64,000 nt of DNA, taken from the NCBI GenBank assembly GCA_034687125.1, contig JAQGBZ010000101.1, positions 62,001-126,000 of the forward strand, written 5' to 3'. The notes below the pieces were generated by a model that was not told the DNA's origin, made no database searches, and was given only the letters and a program-made list of their open reading frames with translations. Made by a program: the position numbers and the translations under genes. Shown piece after piece: positions 1 through 13,000 of the stretch. Position 1 is the stretch's first letter; every line of letters begins with the position of its first letter. Source of the stretch: Neelides folsomi (Eukaryota > Arthropoda > Collembola > Neelipleona > Neelidae).

Positions 1-228
1 GAAATTGAGCAAGCTTTGAAAGTTGCTAATTGTCTCAAAAGCATTGAAGGTTTAGAGCCCAAAGAAGCAATAACAACAATGCCTAGTAAGCCTAAATCCA
101 AAATCCATAGGATTCATAAAATTCTGGAAGCCAAAAAAGTAGACATTGAAGAGTCGAGTGAGGAAAAGAAGAAGATGGAAAAGAAATTGAGAAACAAAAA
201 GCATGCACATCGTTCAAAGAAAGATTGA
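1..228 (+). CDS. 3' end of an unknown lysine-rich protein (partial)
   Basis: An open frame enters from the left edge in frame 1 and stops at TGA 226-228, so only the last 75 or so codons are visible. The tail is strongly charged: a stretch with KPKSK is followed by EESSEEKKKMEKK and a basic end (KKHAHRSKKD). Such tails are common in nuclear and nucleolar proteins, but no domain can be recognised. The 5' part lies outside the window. Coding status rests only on the open frame and the biased composition, so this could also be a chance frame in a 3' region. Confidence 0.4.
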   Translation, partial: EIEQALKVANCLKSIEGLEPKEAITTMPSKPKSKIHRIHKILEAKKVDIEESSEEKKKMEKKLRNKKHAHRSKKD

Positions 229-793
229 AAGCAATAAAAGCAATAACGAGAGAAGGAAAACTAAAGAATTGCTTCAAGCAAAATACAATAATTGCAATGG
301 AAAGGAAAATCCTGAGAGTTCAAGTTTTTAGTACCAAGCTCAAGTTGTAATCATTTCTCTAAACGTTAGACAAGGTTTGTTTTTGTTAGATTAATACATA
401 CCAAGATAATAATTCTTCAGACACACGGATGTTATTCTCATCATCATAAAACAATAAGTAGATTAGGTAAGTAGATTTGTAATATAATTTATATTATTGA
501 TAATTAAGTAAGGTAAATGCGAAATGTTTACCTTTTATAATCACAAAAGTGTAAAAATATTTATGCTCATTAAAACTTGTAATTAATAATTATATCATCA
601 ACTCAACTGTAATAAATGAGAAATGGGAATGAATAAATGAAAAACGTTAAGTGTAAATATTGTTTTTAGGTGAAATAAATAGTCAGAATATACAATGTAG
701 TAAATTAATAGAATTATGATGTATTTATGCATAACATACGCAAGTATAAGATAAAACCGTATACATGTTGAGTCGTAATTCCCGTAATATTAA
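229..793. other. intergenic, convergent gene ends
   Basis: AT-rich sequence between the plus-strand gene end at 228 and the stop codon of the minus-strand four-pass gene at 794. It is probably two 3' untranslated regions. An AATAAA-like motif lies near 630. I see no open frame, RNA gene or repeat here. Confidence 0.5.
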
Positions 794-1759
794 TTAAAGT
801 GGATATCCTCTTTGTATTTCCATGATGAGATCAGCGACGAGCCATAAAGTATATCCTCTATAGACAACGAGGATGGAAATGGGAAGAACGAGGATTGGAG
901 ATGAGAAGAGTGTGAAGAGTGACACAAGCACAGCAATTGAGAAAAAGGTGAGGTTGAGTGAAAGCCACACTTTGCACGCCAATGACTTCATCTGTAATTC
1001 AATTTAAATCTCAATCATTTCAACTAAAGACAACCAATGTAAGACAGTTAACTCGCATTATAGGAAACAGTGAATCATAATAGCTCAACTCTAAAACAAC
1101 TTGTATATGTAACTAATATATAGGAATAATCCAACTGACCTGCTTCGCCCCAACCAGGAGTAGAATTGAAAGTGAAACGTGTGCCAAAGCCGTGACTGCA
1201 ACAACAATTACGCATATCGGTGATATGTAAAATACATTTAGAGTTAAAGCTCAAACAAAGGAAAACAATCAAACCAACCTGTGATTAAAATTGCAAACTT
1301 GACATTTTGAGATGTGAAATCTATATTAAAGAAGGAACTCCCAAGCCCTGTAGTGATAAGGATGCAGGATAATATGGAGATAAAAACCCCGAAGGATGAA
1401 ACTACCTGTTTATTAATACGTTCAAAAACAAAAAGATGGTTTAGCACAAATAAGTTCATTGCGAAAGTAATTACTTACATACAAGTTACTTGTGTAAATA
1501 CTGTAAATTTTAATGGCATTGATTTTGTAAGCATTGGATCGTTTAATAAATAGTTTTTAGTAATAATTAGGAATTAGGAATGAATGACTCAGAAAGTGTA
1601 TTTAGAGCTAACCAAATCAATGTAGGCAACGATATGAGTTCTCCTTTGGGTTTTGGACTGCAACGAAACGTGAAGATTATTTAGATTATCGAGTCCTGTG
1701 GTTGTTGGGATCGAAGTTGTGGTCATGGGAGAACCCGTCGGTGTCTCTGCTTCTCCCAT
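794..1759 (-). CDS. small four-pass membrane protein (DUF4728-like tetraspan)
   Basis: Four coding exons join in phase: 1759-1613, 1405-1279, 1195-1140 and 991-794, giving a 175-residue protein. The N-terminal ~45 residues are polar and Ser/Thr-rich. Four hydrophobic segments follow: one begins with AYIDLVVSSFGVFISIL across the first junction, the second ends at VGAKQ, and two lie in the last exon (LNLTFFSIAVLVSLFTLF and ILVLPISILVVY). The ending RGYTLWLVADLIMEIQ resembles the last helix and 'YxxWLVVYSYYxEL' tail of arthropod DUF4728-type four-pass proteins. That match is from memory and is the basis of the family call. Family members include septate-junction proteins of insects, but no specific role is shown here. 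A second four-pass gene in the same orientation lies at 3231-4107. Confidence 0.6.
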
Positions 1760-3230
1760 TAATCTCTTCAAAGAGAAAAAGGAAAATAAAAGTGAAGGAA
1801 TGAGCACGGGTGCAAATGAGTGGAAATTTAGGAGCCGGGAGACTCCGTGCGGGTGTGTGAGTGAAAAGTGAGCTATTGAGAGAAGATATGAAGATGTGGC
1901 CGGAGTTCTCTTGTATATTTATTATTCTTTCCTCGCCTAGCTCTGGAGCTATGAAGAGGGCCAAAATCTGGATGAAGTCGGGTAATGAGGATCCTTCGGA
2001 AGGGCACTCATCGAATTTGGGACTTTGCCATCTCTAAAATTAACGGTTCCAGTTCTCAATAATCTCACTCAATCGGAATCAACTGCCGCCCTTGTCACCC
2101 GTCTATTCAAATATCTAAATTTTCCACCCCATTTTACTCCAGAGACCCGAGATCTCGTAAGGGCGTCTTATATAGTGATTTTATATGGATTTCAGGCGCC
2201 ATCCCAGCACTCTCAATCGGCTCATTAAAATTTTATTCTCTATCATTTAGCCAATTCCTCTCGTAGTAGAACTACGTAGAACATCTGCTCATATCACCGT
2301 GTGGAAACATGTTCAATGCACATTCTAAATTATAGGAGTATAGTTTAATGTGTAAGTAGTAATTTGTAATATCTTTAATCAGTATCCTGGTGTCAGAGGC
2401 ATGCGAAGATTACAACCTATGTGGGAATATTTTGTCAGTGAGAGTAAACAAAAGGGAATGTATTGGCTTAAAACTCCCAAGATTCCGGAAGGAGTGATTA
2501 GGAGCTTTTCCCCTTTTTTCTTTCAGCTTCACTTGATTGATATTGGGAAATTCAGCTCATTTTTCATGATTATTTTTAAACTTCCATGTTCTTTTTACTT
2601 AAATGCTTCATACATACCTCGCCCATTTCACACCTCATTTATATTCATTATGATAAATGTCACTATTATGAATATTTCTATGTATTTCCACATTGTGTGT
2701 CTCACTTGTCCAAGTCAAATACTATAGTACGTAGGATAGTAATATATTTCTAGTACGTTGATATTTTTTAAATAAATAGTTCCAATGATGCCTTTAGATG
2801 AAATTAATGAAGATCATTATCGGAATCTTTAATTTTTATTAGAAATGTAGTTAAATCACAAAATCTCAAACCTTCAGGTTCAGATGAAAAGTCATGATGA
2901 CCATCGATTCATCATGCAATGAGATCAACAAAACAATTTTCATTGAGTATACAATTTACGAATACTTTCAGTAATCTTATTGCACTTTTGTGCACTACAC
3001 GTGTTGAATCTAAATAAATAATGTTTACACAATATATTCTAAAATCATATCCAAATATTTAAGTATTTGTATTTATAACAGTTTAAATATTGTAAACCTT
3101 ACTCTGCTTTATTTTTACAATTTGATCAGAAAAACTTAAGGCGATACATATTAATATTACCCATCATGGAGAAGTACATTCAATATGTATGTACTACCTA
3201 TACTTTCTGTAATTAACACGTATTTGTATT
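1760..3230. other. intergenic with two weak plus-strand exon candidates
   Basis: This stretch separates the start of the first four-pass gene from the stop of the second. 1989-2159 (plus) is open and ends in a good donor, CTC|GTAAGG. About 2388-2520 (plus) is open after an AG acceptor-like site and reads YPGVRGMRRLQPMWEYF. Both have lower AT content than their surroundings. No start codon could be tied to them. The rest is AT-rich with nothing recognisable. Confidence 0.3.
1989..2159 (+). CDS. possible exon of an unknown plus-strand gene
   Basis: The frame is open from just after a TGA to the donor site CTC|GTAAGG. It encodes a segment containing LKLTVPVLNNLTQSES and LFKYLNFPPHFTPETRDL. A second open segment at about 2388-2520 (YPGVRGMRRLQPMWEYF...KTPKIPEGV) could be the next exon after a ~230-base intron. 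Neither piece has an ATG that clearly starts the protein, and I do not recognise the family. The gene, if real, would start divergently from the four-pass gene at 1759. Confidence 0.22.
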
Positions 3231-4107
3231 TCAATTATCATTTTCATCCTCTTCAACGTCAATATCAAGTCGTCTTAAGGCAATAACATTTATTCTTTGT
3301 TTCGTCATATCAAATCCCAAAATCTTCCCACATGATTCAAAAGTATAGCAGGCTGAGATGAGAATGACTGGAAGTTTGTAGGAAAAGAAGTAAAAAGAGA
3401 AGATGGTGATGATAACTTGACTGCTTTCAAATAACATATAGTGGTAGGCACAGTAAACGATCATTATGATAATGATAAATATTTCCAAAATCAGACCTAA
3501 AACCACGTATTTTTTCGAACCCTAAGAATAACATCTTTGTTTAGAATCATTAATGCCGACGTCATTGGCTTAACATGAACATAATTGGAACAACACGACA
3601 TCAAAATGTTTACAAATAAATTATGAAGGATATTTAAGCCATCTGAATGCCTTACCTTCCATACTTTCTTCCAGATATAAATGGGAATGAGCAATGAAAT
3701 GACCGAGTAGACGTTAACCAACACAAACACTAAATACACAATAAATATAAGATTAACTGTTAGCTTTTGAAAATTACATACATGGAAAATATTCAATATT
3801 TTATTCTTATAAATTAATTATCTCAAGTAATTCAAAGTTAAAATCCTTGCCTGAATTCTGATTACCGTAATTTGTTAAGGCGAAATATTGATTTTCAATA
3901 TCATTTTCATAATCCGGATGAATTAAACTCATAGTGAAGCCCATGGCATTTGCAATGAGAATGAACATGAAGAGGATGAAGGCAACGAACTAAAAAGAAA
4001 GTTTTTTAACCATTGAATCTCTGAAATTAAGTCATAAAACGTACCACATTGAAATGAGAAGCCATCATTGCCCAGGAGTGAGCTCTAGTCACGGTTCCTT
4101 CCGACAT
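3231..4107 (-). CDS. second small four-pass membrane protein
   Basis: Four exons join in phase: 4107-4045, 3989-3866, 3729-3656 and 3521-3231, giving 183 residues. The start MSEGTVTRAHSW is followed by four hydrophobic segments: VFVAFILFMFILIANAMGF, VFVLVNVYSVISLLIPIYI, VVLGLILEIFIIIIMIVY and VIITIFSFYFFSYKLPVIL. A soluble acidic tail ends in DVEEDENDN. The plan (short cytoplasmic N-terminus, four passes, about 180 residues) is like that of the neighbour at 794-1759 and fits the DUF4728-type arthropod tetraspans, though residue identity between the two is low. Function is unknown; a junctional or trafficking role would be an inference from the family. The start is the only in-frame Met before the first membrane segment in this exon; an upstream exon cannot be excluded. 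Confidence 0.6.
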
Positions 4108-5641
4108 GTGTATTGTGAGTGTCAGAATTCTCTCATCCCGAAGGGAACTGAAAGAGGAAAGAGAAATACTCACAACATGGAAAACCCTTCTTTTTCCATA
4201 CCATGAAAGGCGCAAGGGTTTATTATTATATTAAATGTCTATCCATCTTACCGTGTACTTATATTCATATCTTTCTATCTATCTACTCTTGACATTTACA
4301 TCGATTACAATTCACAATATCATATACTCGTATCATATATCCATCTTCATATCTTTCCATATCTCTTTACTTTATCCTTGTGCACACAGGGAAATGTTTG
4401 ATATTTAAGCTTGCTCTTTTGACTTTCACTCTTCGGCTTTCCATGCCCTTGGCTATTTAAACTAATATTTATCTAAATTATAAGCTTGATAGGATTTATT
4501 TGTAATATTAACATAACTTCATTATAATACCTTATCATTTAATTTTTTAGAATCTTTTGACATAGAATTTTTACGAAAAATCGGTTAAAAGAAGATAAAA
4601 GGTCCTCTTCGAATTTAGAATTTTTATCATTTAGATAAGAATAAATACAGAATGTAAATGCACTTACCTAATAATGTAATAATTAATAACAATAAGCATG
4701 TTAATAGTTAATAATAAGCATGTATCTCGTTTTATTAGCAAGGGCTAAAGCATTAAACAGAAACCATTAATTAACTAGCATAAAAGCATAACCGAATTAG
4801 CAATGACACCAATTCAGGTCTAATTGCAATTAAAAATGTGCAGCTGGCATTGGACAAACTTACTTTTAGTAATATATGTACATATTACTTTATATAATAA
4901 GGGGCTAATAATAAATATTAATGATATAAGAGTTTGCAGAGTAACTTTAAGAGTGCACTTGTACATGAATTCAAACATCCTTGCATCTTTACCTCTCCGA
5001 GACTTAAGATAAGATTAATTCTACGTTGTTTGGATTGTGCATTCTGAATTGATACAACGAGGGTTAATTGAGATGTTAAGATTCGTGTTTGTAAATCCTA
5101 TGATTATCGCTTTAATGTAACTCTTAAATGAACTTCTTGCATAATGCGACGAGATAACTGACCAGGATCAAAAGAGAGTTACTTAAGAAAAAACAACGAA
5201 GTGTAAAAGAAGGAAACCATCGAGTGGAAAGATCTCGTCAAGATAATTGAAGTTCCTCCGGTTTGCTGTGCCGACTCACTCACTCTCCTTTTTAACCATT
5301 ATATATTGCTATTTATGAACGACAGATATGGTCTAGTATAGTTAATACACGTTCCACTCTTACCCAAATGAAGAACTCGAAGCAAAAGTGCATTGTTTGG
5401 TGGGAGATGACGTGGGATAAGGAACCTTGTTTTTATGTTTTTCTTTATTTGTTTAAATTTTGACAAAGGGGCTGTTGAGGGAACGACATGGAATGATTTA
5501 GGAGAGAGGGACGCTGGGAGACTCCATCGATCTCAACGTAGACGGGATCTGATAAATGGGTAAGGTAAGTCTCGGTTTCCTCACTCGGCTCTCGAGACGT
5601 TCTTCCTGACAGATGCGCCTTGGAGCCGACGCCGCCGCGCG
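4108..5641. other. intergenic, divergent promoters
   Basis: This lies between the start of the second four-pass gene (minus) and the start of elongase 1 (plus). The last ~180 bases before 5642 are less AT-rich and probably hold the elongase promoter or 5' leader. No other gene is visible. Confidence 0.4.
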
Positions 5642-8158
5642 ATGAGCTCCAACGTGTCCGTGGCAAACTTCACGACCTTCCAATTTGTGGAAGTACCCTT
5701 TGTGGACCCTAATTACTTGACCGTTTTTAACTTCGAACTCATCGAATTGTCATCATGGAGAAAATGGGTCGGGAGGAATTTTTCAATCGCCATATTCGCC
5801 TCAGTCGCTTACCTCGTCCTCATCACCTTTGGACAAATTTACATGAGGAATCGGCGGCCGATGGATCTCAAGCAACCACTTGTTATTTGGAATTTGAGCC
5901 TCAGCTTATTTTCGGCTTTTGGATTTCTTCGCGTGGCTCCTGAATTCTTTCATGTACTTTTTGGTCCTAACGGATTACACAATTCAGTTTGTGTCAGGTT
6001 TGCTTTTATTTTTGTATCATTTTAATTCATTTTGTCGATGAAAGACTTATTCAATTATTTTGATTTATAAATTTTTTATAAATATCTGTATAAAAGTACA
6101 TAATGTATCATACTTAATCAATATTACATTATAAAAGCAATATACAATTTAATATGTACAATGACAATTTAATACAATTAATGAACATTAATAATTAAGT
6201 GTCATATGTAAGTACAGTAGGTGTGTACAAAATATTTTATTGTGTAATATATATTTTATGGGCAGGGGGGAACATAACGCCGCAACAGCTTTTTGGGGTC
6301 TTTTATTTCTCTTATCGAAAGTTGTAGAGCTGGGAGATACGATGTTTCTCGTGCTAAGGAAAAAGAATATCCTTTTTCTTCACTGGTAATTAAATTTGAT
6401 CTGATGAGTTTAATTGGATCTCAAAACTCCAATGTCGATTTGTTACTCTCCGTGTATCCCAAAGGTATCATCACTTGTCCGTCCTTACAAATTGCTGGTA
6501 CTTTTACGAACTTTACGAACCGCCATTCCGCTGGTTTATGACAATTAACTACTTCATCCACGCTCTCATGTATTCATACTACGCTCTCATGGTTCGTTTT
6601 TTTACTTTCTTATTTAACACATTTTTATTAGTTATAAGTATTTCACTTATTATATAAGATATAGCAGGTATAGTATATCTGTAGATTACATAATAATATA
6701 CAGTTATATTTATACATATTATGTGTATCTACTCTGTATGTAGGTAATTTATATTAATAACGTAATTTATATGCATTTATGTTTATTACTATATGTATGC
6801 AGGTGCTTATTTACATGTATGCATAACATGTACATTATATTAATTATGTATTATACTCGTTTTATATGACTTTCGAAGGTCAATTTGATAAGTTTATTGG
6901 CTGTTTGAAAATAATGAAGACTGAAACTTTTGTTAGACTAACATTTTTTCATAAATTATTGGTTCATTTTTGGCAGATCTAACTATTTTTTATTTGTTTT
7001 AGACACTCGGAATAAAAGTATCAAAAAAGTTTTCAATGGCCATAACAGCTCTCCAAATTAGCCAGATGATAATTGGAATCGAGATTAACTTATACTCACT
7101 TTGGATAAAAGGTAAAGTATACCAAATTCATTACAAATCTGTATTATCTGTAGGTAGTTATATCTGGTATTATCTGCAATATAAATATCCTATATTACTT
7201 ATGTAAATCTAAATATTATTGATTTTTATAAAAATTGTAATAAACTTGTAAGTTTAGTTATGATAAGTTATGATGTTATGAATGAATGAAAGCAAAGAAG
7301 TACTCGTAAAAGTTCATAAGCCTATTATACTAATACATATATATTAATACTATGTGTTACTTTTAATGTAGAAAGAATATCAACGAATCTTATAAAATTA
7401 ATACATACCCAACCCATTTGTATAGGTAAATGCAATTTTATTAAAATAAAGCATTTTACAACAAATACCAATAATAATTATTTTACAATTCTAAATAAAA
7501 GTAAAAATAAGATACATTTCCCATAAACTTGTCCTTTCGATAAAAGCACATATGAATGAAGCAAAAAAGCCAAGTCGAAGTCAAAAATATATGTTGCGCT
7601 CATCAGCCCTACATCTTACAAGGTTCTTTTTATGTAAGATGCTTAAATTTAAGCATCTTATATATCTATATATAATATGTGTATTAAAGTTACTTAAATT
7701 CAGGTTTCGATCAATACTTGTCTTTTCTCAAATCATGTATTATTATGTTGCTTAAATTGCTCTTCAAGTACTGGATTGAGAAGAAATGCTAATTTCAAGT
7801 TACCACTTATAATACAGATATATGTAATTCTTTTAAATGAATGAGAAAGTTATTTGCATCAATTTGCATATTAAAAGGTTAATGATAAACTTATATGAAA
7901 GGTTTGGAAATTTTATTCAATTTAAAAGTTCCAGCTGCTGCCCACCTGTTTGCTTCAATGCTCAATTTAATTGCAAATTCCTCTAACTGATTGTTTAATT
8001 GTTTTAAACAATTGTTTTCAGGTGGAGGAACTTCGTGCGAAAGGGAATATTCGACCATATTAGCAGGACTCGTCTGCTATTTTTCTTATTTCATCTTATT
8101 CGGAAACTACTTCAAAAAAGCGTATCTCAACACATTCAACAAAGCAAAAATCCTTTAA
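5642..8158 (+). CDS. ELOVL6-like very-long-chain fatty acid elongase, copy 1
   Basis: Five exons join in phase: 5642-5997, 6266-6385, 6465-6591, 7003-7111 and 8022-8158, giving 282 residues, normal for ELOVL6. ELO proteins are ER multi-pass condensing enzymes that add malonyl-CoA units to long-chain acyl-CoA. Visible hallmarks are the histidine box H158-W-Y-H-H162, split by the second intron; [15 protein letters not shown] at about 187-201; and LQISQM in exon 4. The protein ends in KAKIL, a KxKxx-type ER retrieval signal. The ELOVL6 subtype is suggested by [13 protein letters not shown] and [17 protein letters not shown]. It is the only plus-strand member of the four-gene cluster and keeps the same exon lengths (120/127/109/137) as copy 2. 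The acceptor before exon 3 (cccaaag) lacks a good pyrimidine tract but is fixed by the protein. Confidence 0.9.
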
Positions 8159-10070
8159 CTAATAGATATGCTACGTAAATATTTAATAGTAATTAAGATA
8201 TTAGATCTTATTAATTTGTGATATACTTTATACATAATAGCAGAATTAGATATCTAATATACATAAAATAATGTCTAAATCTTTGCATTGTATTTGTACA
8301 TTATTAATACATTGATAGATTCTAATAGCTATTACATGTATGTAATTATTATTTATGTTTATATGAACCATGTAGAATATTTAACTTGTAATAACCTCTA
8401 ATAATTATAAATACACATTAGAGAATTTATTAAGTATTTATGCAGTTTAATATTCGTAACATAAATTATATATACATACATATATTATAATAAGCTTGTT
8501 TAACAAATTGCGTAGGGTAGATAAATGTTGTGTAATCTCACCTTTTATATCGGATTCGAAAAAAATGTTAAAAATAAAAAAATAAATAGATTTATTTAGA
8601 CAATCGTTAACTTTTACCTATTCTAAATAATAGCAATGATAATTGGTTATACATATTTGTATGAGCTGTCTTAAATATACAATACTTTAACCATTTTAGC
8701 AATCAATATTTTTGTTCAAGTTTTTACTGCATAGCCGTGTTGAACATTGTTATGAGAAAGAGTTAATCTTCTTGAGGAAATGGATATATTTCAATCAAAA
8801 CCCTCATTAAAACCCCAACAACTTCTATGTTGAGAGTTTTAATTACATAGATCCTGGGAAATTTTTACAGAATTATTGTCCCTTCCAAATAATTATAGAA
8901 AAATTATGTTTGTTTTTGGTATTGGCTCTAATTTTAATGCTCTAAGAAAACTTTTTAGATTTTCCTATAGATTTTAATATGAAGCTTGTATTCGCATATG
9001 TCCCTTGTACAATTTTTACAATATATACAAACTAACATCCTCTTTCAATTTCACTGGAAATATATACTACAAAATGAGATGATACCATATATCTAATTTA
9101 TTATACCTTGCATTTATTTTCTTTTTAATATATAGTACTTTACTATTATAATAATAGATGAAAAATAACGATTAATAATAATTGTGTATTTTAATTAAGA
9201 CTGTTAATGAAATCACAAACAAATACAAGTTTATTGCCGATGCGGACATGCAAGTATTATTTTCATCTACAATGATAAAACTAGCTATTTTAGGAGAAAA
9301 AACGATGACGCATGGTTTTGAGAAACAAGTCACACGCCTCATTGATAAGTAGAATACATTTAAAAAATTATTTAATTGATTTGATTTTATCATTTATTTC
9401 TTTTACTCTTAATATTTGTTAAGAATTTAGAATAAAATGCAGTTGAAAATATAGGTAGTACTTTGTAAGTGAAATTCTAAAAACTTTTTGTAAGCTCTAA
9501 CATTTATTGTTTAGTTTTCAGATATCATATTGTACATAATATCTAATTTAATTAGGGATATGATATGTATTATACTGCATATACATAAATATTAATATTT
9601 AAGAGTACATTAAAGCGTGCTTATGTTAGTTTAATTAAGTTAGTATTGGTACTTTAGTATTTAACATTTTGTGTGCTACATAATTATTGTTACATTCTCA
9701 CCCCTGTCATCTCAATATTTATCTAATATGAGAATAATAAGGAAAAATGTGTTGATGTAAAAGAGTAATAATATCACAATTATTAGTTTATAACAATGAG
9801 AATCAAACACCAAAGACAAAATCAATGTTTAATCAAAATTGTAATAATGTAATGATTTATTACACATTTTATAAAAAAATGATTCATTGATTTATTACAT
9901 TGTTGACATCATTTGTTTGCAAAAAATAAATACTTTGATCGTTGCATAATATAAAGGTATCATATTTGTAGTTATCAAATTGATATACTATATCAAAATG
10001 TGAGTATTCTTTTATAATACCTGGATATTGAATTGTTCATAATTATTTTAATTTTAGTAAAATAACTCGT
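8159..10070. other. intergenic, convergent elongase ends
   Basis: About 1.9 kb of very AT-rich sequence between the stop codons of elongases 1 and 2, which converge. I find no convincing coding frame, RNA gene or transposon end. Short frames here (such as one on the minus strand at 9172-9393) look like chance. Confidence 0.5.
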
Positions 10071-13000
10071 TTAGTCTTTTTTCAATTGATTGGCCTTGTT
10101 ATACACGTTTCTGAAGAAATTTGCAAACAAAACAAAGTACGATCCATACATTCCAAGCGCTGCATAAATTGTAATCAATTTACTATCGCAGTTTCTTTCG
10201 GTATGACCTTAAATCATTAAAAATTTTGTTATCATTTAATTTTTATCGCATGGATAAATGTACTTGAAAGACAATATTTCAAGGAAAAGGAAATAAACTT
10301 ACTTGTAGTCCACCAAGCGAATAAATTCACATAAACTCCGAGAATCATTTGCAAAAGTTGAAGAATTGTAATAACATTGGCGTATTTTCTTGGAATTTTG
10401 ATTCCCATTGACTATTTTAATAGAAAAAAGCATTGATGAATCATTAATTTAAAATGTTAGTAATATTATAATAACATCTTTAATTAAATATATAATCGTC
10501 AATTAAAGATAAATAAAGTTTAAATAAGAATTAAGATTATCTTACCATTAAGGCATAATAGCTGTACATAATTGTATGGACGAAATAATTCATAACCATA
10601 AAATGTCTCAAGCGAGGTTCATAGTCAAAGTAAGTTAGCCAAACGTATAGCAAGACTGTCACATGATGATACCTGTAAAGTTACCAAATTAAAATTCATT
10701 TAATCACACTTTAAATGTCCGGTTTATTTAATAAAGTGCGTAAATGATTTATAGATGGAATACGGAAGCATAAAAAATGGAATTACCAGTGGAGAAAGAT
10801 GAGTCTTTGTTTTTTCAGTACGATAAACGCCGTATCTCCGAGTTCAACCAATTTTGATAATGCGAATAGCAGACCCCAAAACGCTGTTGATTCGCTATGC
10901 TCCTGCCTGCAATCAAATTATGCCATCAACCTTTACGCTACAATGAGTAAGAAAACGTTAACTTATGTGCATGCGGTATATTAATAACAAACATTTGATT
11001 CATTTTATAGCATTGATGCTAACTAGACATGAACCATTTGCTAAGAGAATTATATAAACAAAGGTGTTTTGATTATTTTCACTAAAACTGAAAGTAAATA
11101 AATTATAAGGTTCAAATCACAATTTACATCAACATGAAAAATTTATTATCTATAAAATGCATGCATTGTAATGAGAAATTCTGCAATAAATATTTGCTAA
11201 TATAAATCTTAAGCGTATCAAGCACAAGAATTCTCAAATTTTATTAAATGATGATTGATGGAGACTTAATGATTAAAAAATCATTAGATATATCTTGACT
11301 CATGAAATTAAGGATTTCAAACATCTTGTACTTGTAACTGCGTCCTTAATTTGGTCGGTAATATTGGAATACAATAGTTTCACAGTTTTAGAAAAATATA
11401 TTAATACAACTTTTGTTTTTATAGTTGTACTATAGTTTAGTAGATCCCTTGCTTATTTAAGTTAATAGAAGTATCCGATAATTCGATTTTTCTTTTAAAG
11501 CTCAAGGTGTAAAAGATTTTATTGAACTTAAGGTCAAGATTTAATATAATAAAGAAGAGAAGCGAACATTTTAACAACATCATTAACTGCATAGAAGATT
11601 TGAGGAATTAAATATATAATTATTCGATAAATGCTTTGTACAAACAATACTAACAATAAGTATTTATGATAATAAATACGATGCTATTAAACGGCTCGCT
11701 AGAATAACAAATAGAAGTTTATGATAAATGTTATTGAAAGGGAAAACCACAGACGGTAAAATTTTAAGGCTTCTACTTTTTCAACCAAAATAATTATGTG
11801 TTGAGAATGTTTTAAATTAATGTAAATAATTATTACATTAAATAGATACGCACCAAATAATAAATGAAAATGAAAAAATTTATGTAGGTGCTTTTATACA
11901 AATATCCTAGTTATTTATTAATAAATACTTATACGCTAAATATGTACTTACCATATGTAGGATATGTATGTATGGTATATATAGGTTCTAAAAACTATTC
12001 GTTATATTAAATAAAAATTTTAGTTATGTAATATACATTAAATATTTTTAGTTATATTACATTTTACATTATTATAATAAAATAATGACCTAATCATTCC
12101 CCAATACACAGCTATTTAGCCTCATAATATTCCAATTGCTAATGAATAAATTGTACTGATAAATACTAATATATAATGATGATAAAATACTAATATCGTG
12201 TTTAAGTAGACGAACCTGAGACTTGAGAAATTATGTTAAATAAAATGCCTTTAAAATTCTAAAATTTCCCATTTTGTGCGCGTATGATTGATCAATGAGT
12301 TAAAAAAGTACTACTATCCCATATGTTATACCGGTACACTATGTGCTCCCTGAGTGCACAAGAGAATAGAAAATCTTGGTTTGGGCACCCTTCTCCCTTT
12401 ATATATTTTCAATTCAATTATATTTTTAGCAAGTATATGAATGTTAAAACATTTAAATTTTATAATATATTACTTATATATTAGTAAATTATCCAAAAAT
12501 GAAATTTTAATATTTAGTTAGTAAGGTAAATATAATTGCCCTGTTAAAAAGATGTGATTCTCACAGTGCAATTATACTTACTATTCTATAGTAAATATTA
12601 AAACTGCTCATTAGATTTGTATATTTACTAATATTTAAGTAATACAGATATATTATATAATTTAAATGTTTTAACATTCATACTCTTGTTAAAAATATAA
12701 TTGAAAATATTTAAAGGGAAAATGGGTCCCAAACCAAGATTTTCTATTCTCTTGTGCACTCAGGGTATGTACATAACATATGATAGATCTGGTATGTTTA
12801 TTATAGGTAATAATTAGGGAATATTGTTTTCCACTACACAATAAGTTTAAGTATAAAAAGTGAGTTTTTCCATTCAATTAATTAAAACAACATCATATGA
12901 TTAGATGTCACATTAAATTTTTTCAATATATCGGTGAATGGCTTACCATACCCTACTAATACATAATATATCTTAATGTTTCAAAGCTATGAATTTTAAT

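Noticed and set aside
1686-1964. 92-codon minus-strand frame overlapping the first exon of the four-pass gene
   Set aside because: It is in a different frame; the frame starting at 1759 joins the membrane exons in phase and continues into the first span.
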